Source of the DNA: Sulfitobacter undariae
GTDB taxonomy: Bacteria; Pseudomonadota; Alphaproteobacteria; Rhodobacterales; Rhodobacteraceae
Reading direction: 5' to 3'
NCBI RefSeq assembly: GCF_014196805.1
Contig: NZ_JACIEI010000003.1
Location: forward strand, 1 to 64,000
DNA: 64,000 bases
Shown here: piece after piece, positions 35,398-43,021 of the stretch
How positions within the stretch are numbered: the stretch's first letter is position 1
How the letters are laid out: every line of letters starts with the position of its first letter
The notes under the pieces: model-generated
Databases searched by the model: none
What the model was told of the DNA's origin: nothing
Seen by the model: the letters and a program-made list of their open reading frames with translations, nothing else
Program-made: the position numbers and the translations under genes

Positions 35398-35631
35398 CTA
35401 CTTTCGTTTCAGGCCTTCGTTGCGGCAGATGGCATCTGCGGCCTCGGTGGTCATTTTGTCGGGGCGGTTGATGGAGCGATCCCAAGCGGTGATGCTCTGG
35501 GTGTAGAGTTGGCAAGTGACTGCGCCTTGAGGGGTGTCGACTTGCACCGGGGCTGTCTCAAAATCAGCTGGAGAGCTGCATGCGGAAATAGCCAAGCAAG
35601 AGAGGCCGAGGATGGTGAGTTTTAGGTACAT
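35398..35631 (-). CDS. Small lipoprotein, unknown function
   Basis: The 77-residue product has a lipoprotein signal peptide with lipobox ISAC at residues 15-18, so Cys18 would be lipidated. The mature region of 60 residues has VTCQLYTQSITAWDRS and ADAICRNEGLKRK; the two cysteines may form a disulfide. No named family is recognised. The sorting position (S, S after Cys) suggests the outer membrane. Confidence 0.75.
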   Translation of the reverse strand: MYLKLTILGLSCLAISACSSPADFETAPVQVDTPQGAVTCQLYTQSITAWDRSINRPDKMTTEAADAICRNEGLKRK

Positions 35632-35974
35632 AGGAGTTCTACCATTTAGAAACAGAGTTGAAAGTGTGAGGAGGACCTCGGATACCTAGTTTATGCAGTC
35701 ATTTATATCCAAAGTCTATGCCACTGTTCTTGAACGCCGTCTGCATTGGTGGGCATGAATGCGCCCCAACATCCATGTGAGAGGGGGTTGCCCTGACCTA
35801 TGTTGTCACCCGCACCAAGAGCCGCTGTCAGCTTGACCGACCCCTTGTGCCAATCGTATTTTGAAACTCATGATGTCTGATCCTTCTCAAATAGCATGGC
35901 TGATGACGCAGCGCTTGTACTGGTGTTAAGCGCCGGAGTGGGGTAGGTCATCTGTAGAAAAAGAGGAGCCGATC
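35632..35974. other. Intergenic region before ribBX
   Basis: No coding frame or RNA gene is convincing in these 343 bases. There is no FMN (RFN) riboswitch before the riboflavin gene: the conserved AGGATCTTCGGGGCAG start and CCGACCGGCGGT-type segments are absent. AAGAGGAG immediately before 35975 is the ribosome-binding site of ribBX. Confidence 0.6.
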
Positions 35975-37096
35975 ATGAGCTTTGAAACACCTGGTCCAGT
36001 TGAGGCAGAACTCGCCAATGCGATTTCACCGATTGAAGATATCATTGCCGCCTGCGCTGCGGGTGAGATGTATATTCTGGTTGATCATGAAGACCGCGAA
36101 AACGAAGGTGATTTTGTGATTGCGGCGGAGTTTGCCGATGCCAAAGCGATCAACTTTATGGCGACCCATGGGCGCGGATTGATCTGTTTGCCGATGACAC
36201 AGGACCGCGTCGATACGCTGGAACTGCCGATGATGGCGACAAATAATTCATCTCGCCATGAGACAGCTTTCACGGTGAGTATCGAAGCACGCGAAGGCGT
36301 GACCACGGGTATCTCTGCGGCGGACCGCGCTTTGACGGTTGCTGTGGCGACCTCCGAGCAGGCGGGGGCGGCGGATATCGCCACGCCGGGTCATGTTTTT
36401 CCCCTGCGTGCGCGTGATGGTGGTGTGTTGGTGCGGGCAGGCCATACGGAGGCTTCGGTGGACATCAGCCGCCTTGCGGGGCTGACACCTGCTGGTGTTA
36501 TCTGTGAGATCATGTTGCCCGATGGCACAATGGCGCGTTTGCCCGATCTGGTGGCGATCGCAACCGAGCATAACATGAAGATTGGCACGATCAGTGATTT
36601 GATCGCCTATCGGAACAAACACGACAATATGTTGGTGCAGCGCGATGACCGCATGGTGGAATCGGCTTATGGTGGCGAATGGCGTATGCGTGTGTTCGAA
36701 GACCAGATTTCGGGCACGGATCATGTGGTTCTAAGCAAAGGTGACATCAGCGATGGGGCACCCGTGCTGGCGCGGACACATGCGTTGAACGCGCTAGAGG
36801 ATGTGTTGGGTTTGGGCGCAAGCGCGCCTGATGAACTGCCGCGCGCCATGAAAATCATCGCAGAAGAAGGCCGAGGCGCAGTGCTGCTGTTTCGCGAGCC
36901 AAATCCGCGTTTGCGTCTGGATGACGATGACGCGGCACCACGCACGATCAAACGCACGGGCCTTGGCGCGCAAATCCTCGCCACTTTGGGGGTGCATGAA
37001 CTGATCTTGCTGACAGATAACCCACGTACAAAATATACAGGGCTGGACGCATATGCCCTCAAGATTGTGGGCAGCCGCCCGATCACGAAGGAATAG
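35975..37096 (+). CDS. ribB: 3,4-dihydroxy-2-butanone-4-phosphate synthase with degenerate GTP cyclohydrolase II domain (RibBX)
   Basis: The 373-residue protein has an intact N-terminal RibB domain (about 1-205: [34 protein letters not shown]). RibB makes the butanone-phosphate precursor of lumazine. The C-terminal half aligns with GTP cyclohydrolase II, but zinc-ligand cysteines are missing (HALNALEDV replaces the HSECL segment, and no RCDCG exists). The catalytic RQEGRGIGL stretch reads [10 protein letters not shown]. Such RibBX hybrids are known in Alphaproteobacteria, so a separate RibA is needed for GTP cyclohydrolase II. It is followed by ribH after four bases. Confidence 0.93.
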   Translation: MSFETPGPVEAELANAISPIEDIIAACAAGEMYILVDHEDRENEGDFVIAAEFADAKAINFMATHGRGLICLPMTQDRVDTLELPMMATNNSSRHETAFTVSIEAREGVTTGISAADRALTVAVATSEQAGAADIATPGHVFPLRARDGGVLVRAGHTEASVDISRLAGLTPAGVICEIMLPDGTMARLPDLVAIATEHNMKIGTISDLIAYRNKHDNMLVQRDDRMVESAYGGEWRMRVFEDQISGTDHVVLSKGDISDGAPVLARTHALNALEDVLGLGASAPDELPRAMKIIAEEGRGAVLLFREPNPRLRLDDDDAAPRTIKRTGLGAQILATLGVHELILLTDNPRTKYTGLDAYALKIVGSRPITKE

Positions 37097-37100
37097 TATC

Positions 37101-37637
37101 ATGGCCGCAACCGAAGAACATACTGTTTTGCCCGTTCCCACATTCGACAAACCTGTAAAGGTGCTGATTGTCGTTTCCCCATATTACAGCGACATCGCGG
37201 CGGGGCTTTTGACAGGTGCCAAAGCCGCGCTGGAGGCTGCTGGCGCGCATTATGATGTGGTTGAGATGCCCGGCGCATTGGAAATTCCCACGGCGATTAG
37301 CATCAGCGACAGGCGCAGTAACTTTGACGGTTATGTTGCGCTGGGCTGTGTGATCCGTGGCGAGACAACGCATTATGAAACGGTTTGTAACGACAGCAGC
37401 CGCGCGTTGCAGATGATGGGGCTGCAAGGGCTGTGCATCGGCAATGGCATCCTGACAGTTGAGAATAAGGCGCAAGCCGAGGTGCGCGCAGACCCCGCAG
37501 GCCAAAACAAAGGCGGCGGTGCTGCAATGGCGGCCTTGCATCTGGTCGCACTGGCCCGTAAGTGGACCTCCACGCCTACGGGCATTGGTTTCAAACCACG
37601 CGGCGAAGACACGCTGATGGCCGGAGACCTTGCCTAA
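37101..37637 (+). CDS. ribH: 6,7-dimethyl-8-ribityllumazine synthase
   Basis: The start is ATG 37101. The 178-residue enzyme condenses the RibB product with ribitylaminouracil. Landmarks are VVSPYYSDIAAGLLTGA, VVEMPGALEIPTAI (substrate binding), GCVIRGETTHYE and GNGILTVEN. The family often forms 60-mer capsids or pentamers. It lies between ribBX and nusB in the classical rib-nusB order. Confidence 0.97.
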   Translation: MAATEEHTVLPVPTFDKPVKVLIVVSPYYSDIAAGLLTGAKAALEAAGAHYDVVEMPGALEIPTAISISDRRSNFDGYVALGCVIRGETTHYETVCNDSSRALQMMGLQGLCIGNGILTVENKAQAEVRADPAGQNKGGGAAMAALHLVALARKWTSTPTGIGFKPRGEDTLMAGDLA

Positions 37638-37666
37638 AACACCGATTTTGACGGAAACACCACAGC

Positions 37667-38155
37667 ATGAGCACGCCCGACCGCACCAGCAATATGACAG
37701 GCAACATGAAGCGCAAGATGCGCTCGGCGGCGCGGCTTTATGCCGTTCAGGCGCTGTTCCAGATGGAGCATTCAAACCTGACATTGGATAAAGTGCGGTT
37801 GGAATTCCTAGACCATCGTTTTGGCGATATGGTTGACGGAGAAGAAATGCTGGAAGGCGACGAGGCCCATTTTACCCGCGTGTTGGAAGATGCCGTTGCA
37901 AATCAAGCCTCTATCGACCAAATGACGGACCGCGCTTTGGTGGCAAAATGGCCAATTGGCCGGATTGATCCAACGATGCGCGGCCTGTTCCGCGCTGCAG
38001 GGGCAGAGTTCCGCGATGAAGCAACGCCGCCCAAAGTTGTGATTGCCGAATACCTTGATCTGGCGTCTGCGTTCTTCCCTGACGGGAAAGAAGCACGCTT
38101 TGTGAATGCTGTGTTGGATCACATGGCGCGCGAGGCGCGGCCTGACGCGTTCTGA
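37667..38155 (+). CDS. nusB: Transcription antitermination factor NusB
   Basis: This 162-residue helical protein has the NusB core: RSAARLYAVQALFQMEHSN at about 20-38 and RAAGAEFRDEATPPKVVIAEYLDLASAFF. With NusE it binds boxA RNA in rRNA antitermination. The N-terminal 18 residues are Lys/Arg-rich. It is the last gene of the rib operon, and an intrinsic terminator follows 64 bases after the stop. Confidence 0.95.
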   Translation: MSTPDRTSNMTGNMKRKMRSAARLYAVQALFQMEHSNLTLDKVRLEFLDHRFGDMVDGEEMLEGDEAHFTRVLEDAVANQASIDQMTDRALVAKWPIGRIDPTMRGLFRAAGAEFRDEATPPKVVIAEYLDLASAFFPDGKEARFVNAVLDHMAREARPDAF

Positions 38156-38219
38156 TATGTTTGGCTGCACACTGCGTGCAATCCACATCTGAGGTGATTC
38201 TTACATCCATGCCGCAATG

Positions 38220-38249
38220 AGCCATCCTGAGAAGGGTGGCTTTGTTTTA
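38220..38249 (+). terminator. Intrinsic terminator of the ribBX-ribH-nusB operon
   Basis: GCCATCCT (38221-38228) pairs with AGGGTGGC (38233-38240) around a GAGA tetraloop, with one G-U pair, and TTTGTTTTA follows. Confidence 0.8.
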
Positions 38250-38500
38250 TGCGGTTGGAAAAGTGTGACGGGACCGCCGTTGCCGGGTCGGTTGTATTCC
38301 CGGGGACCTGTATGTACAGGTGGGCGCCAGGTAAATGAACCAGGGTTCAGACAGAGCCAGCTCCCGAGGATTTGCTTAAGGCCACTGGAATGTAACGTCA
38401 GCCGCGCAGGGCAGAACCCGCCACCACTTTTAGTTAGGTGCGCACCGCGTCCAGAACAAGGGGCGATTTGGGGGCGGGGCATGAAATTTTATCAAAGCAG
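38250..38500 (+). ncRNA. Candidate structured non-coding RNA, family unidentified
   Basis: After the nusB terminator lies a region with three clear hairpins in a row: CCGGG/CCCGG (38283-38303), ACCTGT-ATGT-ACAGGT (38306-38321) and TGAACC-AG-GGTTCA (38336-38349). Open frames occur on both strands but look random. It lacks tmRNA, RNase P and SRP signatures (no RCAGCC-type SRP loop, no GAGGAAAGTCC). A 6S-type RNA is possible but not shown. Strand and ends are uncertain. Its position between a terminator and a LexA-regulated gene also allows an unusual 5' leader. Confidence 0.3.
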
Positions 38501-38537
38501 TTAATTTTGGCAGGTGCGTCATAGGAAACATTGCAAT

Positions 38538-38552
38538 GTTCATGATATGTTC
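38538..38552 (+). promoter_or_regulatory. LexA (SOS) box before mmcB
   Basis: GTTC-ATGATAT-GTTC fits the alphaproteobacterial LexA consensus GTTC-N7-GTTC exactly. It ends 10 bases before the mmcB start, so LexA would cover the promoter, and the transcript would be almost leaderless. Confidence 0.75.
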
Positions 38553-38562
38553 GTAAGCTTGG

Positions 38563-39018
38563 GTGATGATTCAGACAGAGCTTCTTCAACCCGGCCAATT
38601 GTTACAGCGTGGTGTGTCACGCCATTTGGCAAGTCATGGCTTTGCCTGCGTCGAGGAACTGGTGCGGACACGGGGTTTGCGTGTTGATATCATGGCGCTG
38701 GGGCCAAAGGGAGAGATCTGGGTGGTGGAATGTAAATCCTGCCGTGTGGATTTCACCTCGGACAGCAAATGGCAGGGCTATCTGGAGTGGGCGGACAGAT
38801 TTTTCTTTGCGGTGGACGCGGATTTCCCTACCGAACTGTTGCCAGACGATCAGGGGTTGATCATCGGGGATGGCTATGGCGCTGAAATATTGCGTATGCC
38901 GCCTGAGAAAAAGCTGGCAGCGGCGCGGCGTAAAGTGATGGTGCAGAAATTTGCAACCACAGCCGCGCGGCGCCTACAGATTTTGCGCGATCCTGCGATG
39001 TCCCCAGATCGGGATTGA
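38563..39018 (+). CDS. mmcB: MmcB-family DNA-repair protein
   Basis: The 151-residue protein has the MmcB pattern: RGVSRHLASHGFACVEELVRTRGLRVDIMALGPKGEIWVVECKS, with nuclease-like Asp and ECK residues (about 45-62). This PD-(D/E)XK-type layout suggests DNA binding or cleavage. In Caulobacter mmcB is LexA-regulated and helps survive mitomycin C. The LexA box just upstream fits that. The start may be GTG 38563 or ATG 38566. Confidence 0.88.
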   Translation: MMIQTELLQPGQLLQRGVSRHLASHGFACVEELVRTRGLRVDIMALGPKGEIWVVECKSCRVDFTSDSKWQGYLEWADRFFFAVDADFPTELLPDDQGLIIGDGYGAEILRMPPEKKLAAARRKVMVQKFATTAARRLQILRDPAMSPDRD

Positions 39019-39043
39019 ACGCAAAGATCGCACAGGCAACTGA

Positions 39044-39244
39044 TTAGCGGCCTTTTTTGCCACCCATTTTGCGGGCATGTGCGGCGGCTGCCATGATTTC
39101 TTCGGCGATCTCACGGGCTTCGTCAGGCGTGAAATCCATTGGGATTTCTACGCCGTCACCTTCAATGAACAAACGCACCATGCCTTTATCGGTGGGACCG
39201 ATCTGCAAGTTGGCTTCGATATCGCGTTCGTCGTTGATGCCCAT
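39044..39244 (-). CDS. Small DUF6324-like protein
   Basis: The 66-residue soluble protein reads MGINDERDIEANLQIGPTDKG, then IPMDFTPDEAREIAEEIMAAAAHA, and ends in a basic GGKKGR tail. It resembles a Rhodobacterales family that I recall as DUF6324; the name should be checked. Function is unknown. AAGGAACGCGCC precedes the ATG. It converges with mmcB. Confidence 0.7.
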   Translation of the reverse strand: MGINDERDIEANLQIGPTDKGMVRLFIEGDGVEIPMDFTPDEAREIAEEIMAAAAHARKMGGKKGR

Positions 39245-39329
39245 GGCGCGTTCCTTTATGTTTTACAGCGGCAATAGCTAGCGCTGTGAGACCTGAAAGG
39301 CAAGCGAATGTAAGGGGGGGGGCGATACC

Positions 39330-39812
39330 ATGGCAGAGATTGAGCTTCGCAGTTTTACCGAGGCGGATCGCACGTGGTTAGTGCGGGCGCACATCGAAAC
39401 CTATGAAAAGAGCGAAGGTTTCGATTCCAGCTTTGGTGTGTTGATCGAAAGCATTTTAGATGATTTCTTGCGCGATCATGACGCTGACAGCGAACAGGGC
39501 TGGATTGTCTGGGAGGGTGACACGCGCCTCGGGTCGATCTTTTGTGTACGTCTGGATGACGACACCGCAAAGCTCCGGTTGTTTCAACTTCTGCCGGAGG
39601 CGCGGGGACGCGGTGTGGGTCGACTGCTGTTAGATACATGTACGGAATTTGCCCGCGCGCATGGCTACCGCAGTATGAAACTTTGGACGCACAAAAGCCA
39701 TGAAGCCGCGAATGCGCTGTACCTGCGCAATGGTTGGACGATCGTTGAAGAGACGCCGATATTCAACTTCGGGCAGGCGCTGACCGAGCGTGTCATGCAA
39801 CGATCGCTTTGA
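39330..39812 (+). CDS. GNAT acetyltransferase
   Basis: The 160-residue protein has the acetyl-CoA site LLPEARGRGVGRLLLDTCTEFARAHGYRSMKLWTH (about 83-117) and the C-terminal LRNGWTIVEETP segment. It resembles N-acetyltransferases found beside MarR domains in other bacteria. Substrate is not predictable. It precedes tRNA-His. Confidence 0.9.
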   Translation: MAEIELRSFTEADRTWLVRAHIETYEKSEGFDSSFGVLIESILDDFLRDHDADSEQGWIVWEGDTRLGSIFCVRLDDDTAKLRLFQLLPEARGRGVGRLLLDTCTEFARAHGYRSMKLWTHKSHEAANALYLRNGWTIVEETPIFNFGQALTERVMQRSL

Positions 39813-39910
39813 TTTTTGGTCGCCATCGGGCGCGTATTGTAAAAAGGAGTAAAAAACTATCACGATAGGAGTTGACGCGCAGGCCGTCACAATCTAATCA
39901 ACGGCGCAGT

Positions 39911-39987
39911 GCTGGGGTAGCTCAATTGGTTAGAGCGCGTGGTTGTGGTCCACGAGGCAGTTGGTTCGAAACCATCCCCCGGTACCA
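39911..39987 (+). tRNA. tRNA-His (GTG)
   Basis: The 77-base cloverleaf has acceptor GCTGGGG/CCCCGGT, D stem GCTC/GAGC, anticodon stem CGTGG/CCACG with anticodon GTG at 39945-39947, T loop TTCGAAA and encoded CCA at 39985-39987. Position 73 is A, and the base before position 1 is T. Ordinary bacterial tRNA-His has C73 and an extra G at -1; alphaproteobacterial tRNA-His is known to lack them. The T stem has one T-T mismatch (39961/39975), an unusual feature. Confidence 0.95.
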
Positions 39988-40077
39988 CTTTCAACTAAAT
40001 CATCAATCTGTTGAAAGTGGTCTAGGCACGGCATTCAGGAAATATCCGTTATAATGTGAGGAACCGAATGGCGGTTC

Positions 40078-40362
40078 TTACTCCACTGTAACAGTTTGCT
40101 TTAAGGCGCCTGTAAATCGGTCGAATATCAATATTTCATCTGCGTCTGTTACCACAGCATACCAATTGGCCGCTTGGGTGAAGGCAACAGGCTTGGCGCC
40201 ATCGGGCAAAGTGATCTGTTCAGGTAAAACAGGGGTATCTTGGCTCAGACGCGTGACAAGCAGGCCGATAACGATTACCACGCCGACAATCATCACTGTT
40301 GTTAGCACCGTAACCATCCGCCGCAAAAAGCGCAGGTTGGCCGGTTCAGAAAGTTCTTCCAT
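40078..40362 (-). CDS. Small membrane protein (DUF6476-like)
   Basis: The start is set at ATG 40362, giving 94 residues: a short cytoplasmic N-terminus (MEELSEPANLRFLRRM), one membrane helix (VTVLTTVMIVGVVIVIGLLV, residues 17-36) and a periplasmic domain with a small beta-rich part (AANWYAVVTDADEILIFDR). It resembles a Rhodobacterales family I recall as DUF6476, often found next to rluD. Its start codon overlaps that of rluD on the other strand. A start eight codons upstream is possible. Confidence 0.75.
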   Translation of the reverse strand: MEELSEPANLRFLRRMVTVLTTVMIVGVVIVIGLLVTRLSQDTPVLPEQITLPDGAKPVAFTQAANWYAVVTDADEILIFDRFTGALKQTVTVE

Positions 40363-41395
40363 GTCGCACCGCCGTATTTCATTCATCTTGGGCGAAACGC
40401 CGCCACCGCGACTTGATAAGGCGCTTGCCCGCGATGTGCCAGAGGATGCGGTGCTGTCGCGCACGCGGATTGCAAAATTGATTGATCAGGGGGCGGTTCA
40501 GGTCAACGGCAACGTTGTGCATGATCCACGTGCTGTGGTGGGCGAGGGGGCGCAGATCGATATTGATGTCGAGGAAGCCCAAGAGAGCCACATCCTGCCC
40601 GAAGCGATTCCTTTGGATGTTGTCTATGAAGACGCCGATCTGATTGTGATCAACAAACCCGCTGGCATGGTTGTGCATCCTGCGCCGGGTTCCCCTTCGG
40701 GGACGTTGGTGAATGCGTTGCTGGCCCATTGCGGTGACGACCTATCGGGCGTGGGTGGCATGAAACGCCCCGGTATTGTGCACCGGATTGATAAAGAAAC
40801 CTCTGGCTTGTTGGTGGTGGCCAAATCGGATGTGGCGCATCACGGGCTGGCTAAACAATTCGCGGACCATTCGGTTGAGCGGTATTACCGCACGCTGGTT
40901 TACGGTGTGCCTGACGCAAATGACCCTCGCCTGCGCGGCGTGAAAGGGACAAATTTCGAGACAGGCAATATCCTCAAGATTACCACGCAACTGGCCCGCC
41001 ACAAAACGGACAGGCAGCGGCAGGCGGTGTTCTTTGGTCAAGGTCGTCACGCCGTCACGCGGGCGCGTACCGTTGCGCGATTTGGTACGCCGCCTGTGAT
41101 CGCCTTGATGGAATGTTGGCTGGAAACAGGTCGCACCCATCAGATCAGGGTGCATCTGACCCACGCAGGCCACGGGCTTGTTGGGGATCCGACATATGGC
41201 GGTAAGCGGAAACTGGCGCGCACAGCGCTGCCTGAGCCTGTAGCCGAAGCGGTAAAGAATTTTCCGCGTCAGGCGTTACATGCGGCTGTCTTGGGCTTTA
41301 TCCACCCTGTGAGCGGTGAAAACATCCGTTTTGAGGCCCCTTTGCCTGACGACATGGCGGCGCTGCTTGCCTTGCTGGAGCCTTCACAGGCCTGA
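40361..41395 (+). CDS. rluD: 23S rRNA pseudouridine synthase, RluD/RluA family
   Basis: The start is ATG 40361, with AGAAAG upstream; the frame extends further but has no family similarity. The 344-residue enzyme isomerises uridines in 23S rRNA. An N-terminal S4 domain (about 15-75: DKALARDVPEDAVLSRTRIAKLIDQGAVQVNG) is followed by the catalytic motif HRIDKETSGLLVVAK with Asp144. The ending KNFPRQALHAAVLGFIHP is typical. Specific sites cannot be assigned. Confidence 0.93.
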   Translation: MSHRRISFILGETPPPRLDKALARDVPEDAVLSRTRIAKLIDQGAVQVNGNVVHDPRAVVGEGAQIDIDVEEAQESHILPEAIPLDVVYEDADLIVINKPAGMVVHPAPGSPSGTLVNALLAHCGDDLSGVGGMKRPGIVHRIDKETSGLLVVAKSDVAHHGLAKQFADHSVERYYRTLVYGVPDANDPRLRGVKGTNFETGNILKITTQLARHKTDRQRQAVFFGQGRHAVTRARTVARFGTPPVIALMECWLETGRTHQIRVHLTHAGHGLVGDPTYGGKRKLARTALPEPVAEAVKNFPRQALHAAVLGFIHPVSGENIRFEAPLPDDMAALLALLEPSQA

Positions 41396-41566
41396 CATTC
41401 TGACATATCCCGCACATGTCTGTGACAATCCTGTTGGATCATTTCACGTTAACAAATGTTGTGTAAGTATGAACGAAACGGGGCAGGGCGATCTTGTATC
41501 TGCAAAAATGCACCCCATATGGATGTTAAGCCTAGTAACATGGGCGCCAGGGAAAGGACTTGAGCC

Positions 41567-42463
41567 ATGGCCAATTACGCAAATCTGCCGGCACCAACAC
41601 CGGAAGGCGGTCTGAACCGCTATATGCAGGAAATCCGCAAATTTCCGCTGTTGGAACCTGAAGAGGAATATATGCTCGCCAAAGCGTGGGTAGAGAAAGA
41701 AGATACGCAAGCGGCGCACCGGATGGTGACATCGCACCTGCGTTTGGCTGCCAAGATCGCTATGGGCTATCGTGGCTATGGATTGCCACAAGCCGAGGTG
41801 ATTTCAGAAGCGAATGTAGGCTTGATGCAAGCGGTGAAACGGTTTGATCCCGAAAAGGGCTTCCGCCTCGCGACTTATGCGATGTGGTGGATCAGAGCGA
41901 GCATTCAGGAATACATCCTGCGCTCGTGGTCCTTGGTAAAACTGGGCACAACAAGCGGCCAGAAAAAGCTGTTTTTCAACCTGCGCAAAGCCAAAAATAA
42001 AATTGGTGCGCTGGAAGAGGGCGATTTGCGCCCTGAAAACGTGACCACCATCGCCACACAATTGGGTGTGACAGAGGCTGAAGTCATCTCAATGAACCGC
42101 CGCATGTCGGGCGGGGATGCGTCACTGAACGCCACTGTCGGGTCCGAGGGCGAAGGCACGATGCAATGGCAGGATTGGTTGGAAGACGATAACGCCGACC
42201 AAGCGGGCGATTACGAAGCACGCGACGAGCTGGAAACACGCCGCGAGATGCTGGCCGAAGCCATGGACGTTCTGAATGACCGTGAGAAAGACATTTTGGT
42301 GCAACGCCGCCTGTCAGACGAGACGATCACGCTGGAAGACCTGAGCGGCCAATATGACGTAAGCCGCGAGCGTATTCGCCAGATCGAAGTACGTGCCTTT
42401 GAGAAGCTGCAAACGCGGATGCGTGAACTGGCTGATGAAAAAGGCATGGTTGCTGCGGATTGA
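41567..42463 (+). CDS. rpoH: RNA polymerase heat-shock sigma factor
   Basis: The 298-residue sigma-32 factor has region 2 with FDPEKGFRLATYAMWWIRASIQEYILRSWSLVKLGTT (about 93-130), the RpoH box in QKKLFFNLRKAKNKI, and region 4 with a helix-turn-helix near the C-terminus (DLSGQYDVSRERIRQIEVRAFEKL). It directs heat-shock transcription. The 170-base upstream gap must hold its promoter; no clear sigma-70 consensus was assigned. Rhodobacterales often have a second rpoH elsewhere. Confidence 0.96.
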   Translation: MANYANLPAPTPEGGLNRYMQEIRKFPLLEPEEEYMLAKAWVEKEDTQAAHRMVTSHLRLAAKIAMGYRGYGLPQAEVISEANVGLMQAVKRFDPEKGFRLATYAMWWIRASIQEYILRSWSLVKLGTTSGQKKLFFNLRKAKNKIGALEEGDLRPENVTTIATQLGVTEAEVISMNRRMSGGDASLNATVGSEGEGTMQWQDWLEDDNADQAGDYEARDELETRREMLAEAMDVLNDREKDILVQRRLSDETITLEDLSGQYDVSRERIRQIEVRAFEKLQTRMRELADEKGMVAAD

Positions 42464-42488
42464 TTTAGCCTCATTCAGGTAACCAAAT

Positions 42489-42527
42489 AAAAAGGCCGCT
42501 CCATTCGGGGCGGCCTTTTGTATTTTT
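42489..42527 (+). terminator. Intrinsic terminator of rpoH
   Basis: AAAAGGCCGCTCC pairs with GGGGCGGCCTTTT around ATTC, followed by GTATTTTT. It is also close to the stop of the convergent secreted-protein gene. Confidence 0.9.
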
Positions 42528-42556
42528 GATAATGCACCGGCAATTGTCTGCCAGCG

Positions 42557-43021
42557 TCAGCGCTTTGTGCAGGTGCCTTTAATACGGCCAGACACAATGC
42601 GAAATTCACGCGGTGATACAAATTTGATCTTTGTAAGGCTGGTGTTGCTAGGCCCGTTCATCCGCATCCGCATCGGGAGCGATTTAGACATGCTGCGGCC
42701 TAGAGACGTGTTTGAGATATCATTCCCGTCCGCCATGAGAGACCGCAGGCGTGAAGAAGAGAAGTTTTCACGTAGGCTGTTGCCTTTTATCTCCCAGCGC
42801 CCGCGCATGGCGATAGAGGCATCGATGCGGCCGCGCCGATCCCCCACTGCCATATTAGCGAGATGATACAGTTGACCATTGGCTTTGTATTCTTGCAGGG
42901 TGCGGATCGCCTCACCGCGCCCCGCACGGCCACTGCAATCCCATTTGCCTACTAGGGACTGAGCGGCAGCCTGTGTGCCACCTGTGGCCAAAAGGCCAAC
43001 CATTAGAAGCGCACGTATCAT
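42557..43021 (-). CDS. Secreted protein of unknown function
   Basis: The 154-residue product has a signal peptide (about 1-20, ending QAAAQ). It starts SLVGKWDCSGRAG and ends RIVSGRIKGTCTKR, so the first and last Cys could form a disulfide. The pattern KWDC...GRWEI...FKFVS is reminiscent of a lipocalin-like beta fold, but no family is recognised. The ATG overlaps the stop of pepF (ATGA), which suggests coupling. Confidence 0.75.
   Translation of the reverse strand: MIRALLMVGLLATGGTQAAAQSLVGKWDCSGRAGRGEAIRTLQEYKANGQLYHLANMAVGDRRGRIDASIAMRGRWEIKGNSLRENFSSSRLRSLMADGNDISNTSLGRSMSKSLPMRMRMNGPSNTSLTKIKFVSPREFRIVSGRIKGTCTKR

Noticed and set aside
35632-35974. FMN riboswitch before ribBX
   Set aside because: No conserved RFN-element segments could be found in the interval.
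38201-38504. Protein-coding genes on both strands after nusB
   Set aside because: Both frames overlap the intrinsic terminator and hairpins, and neither has a ribosome-binding site or recognisable family.
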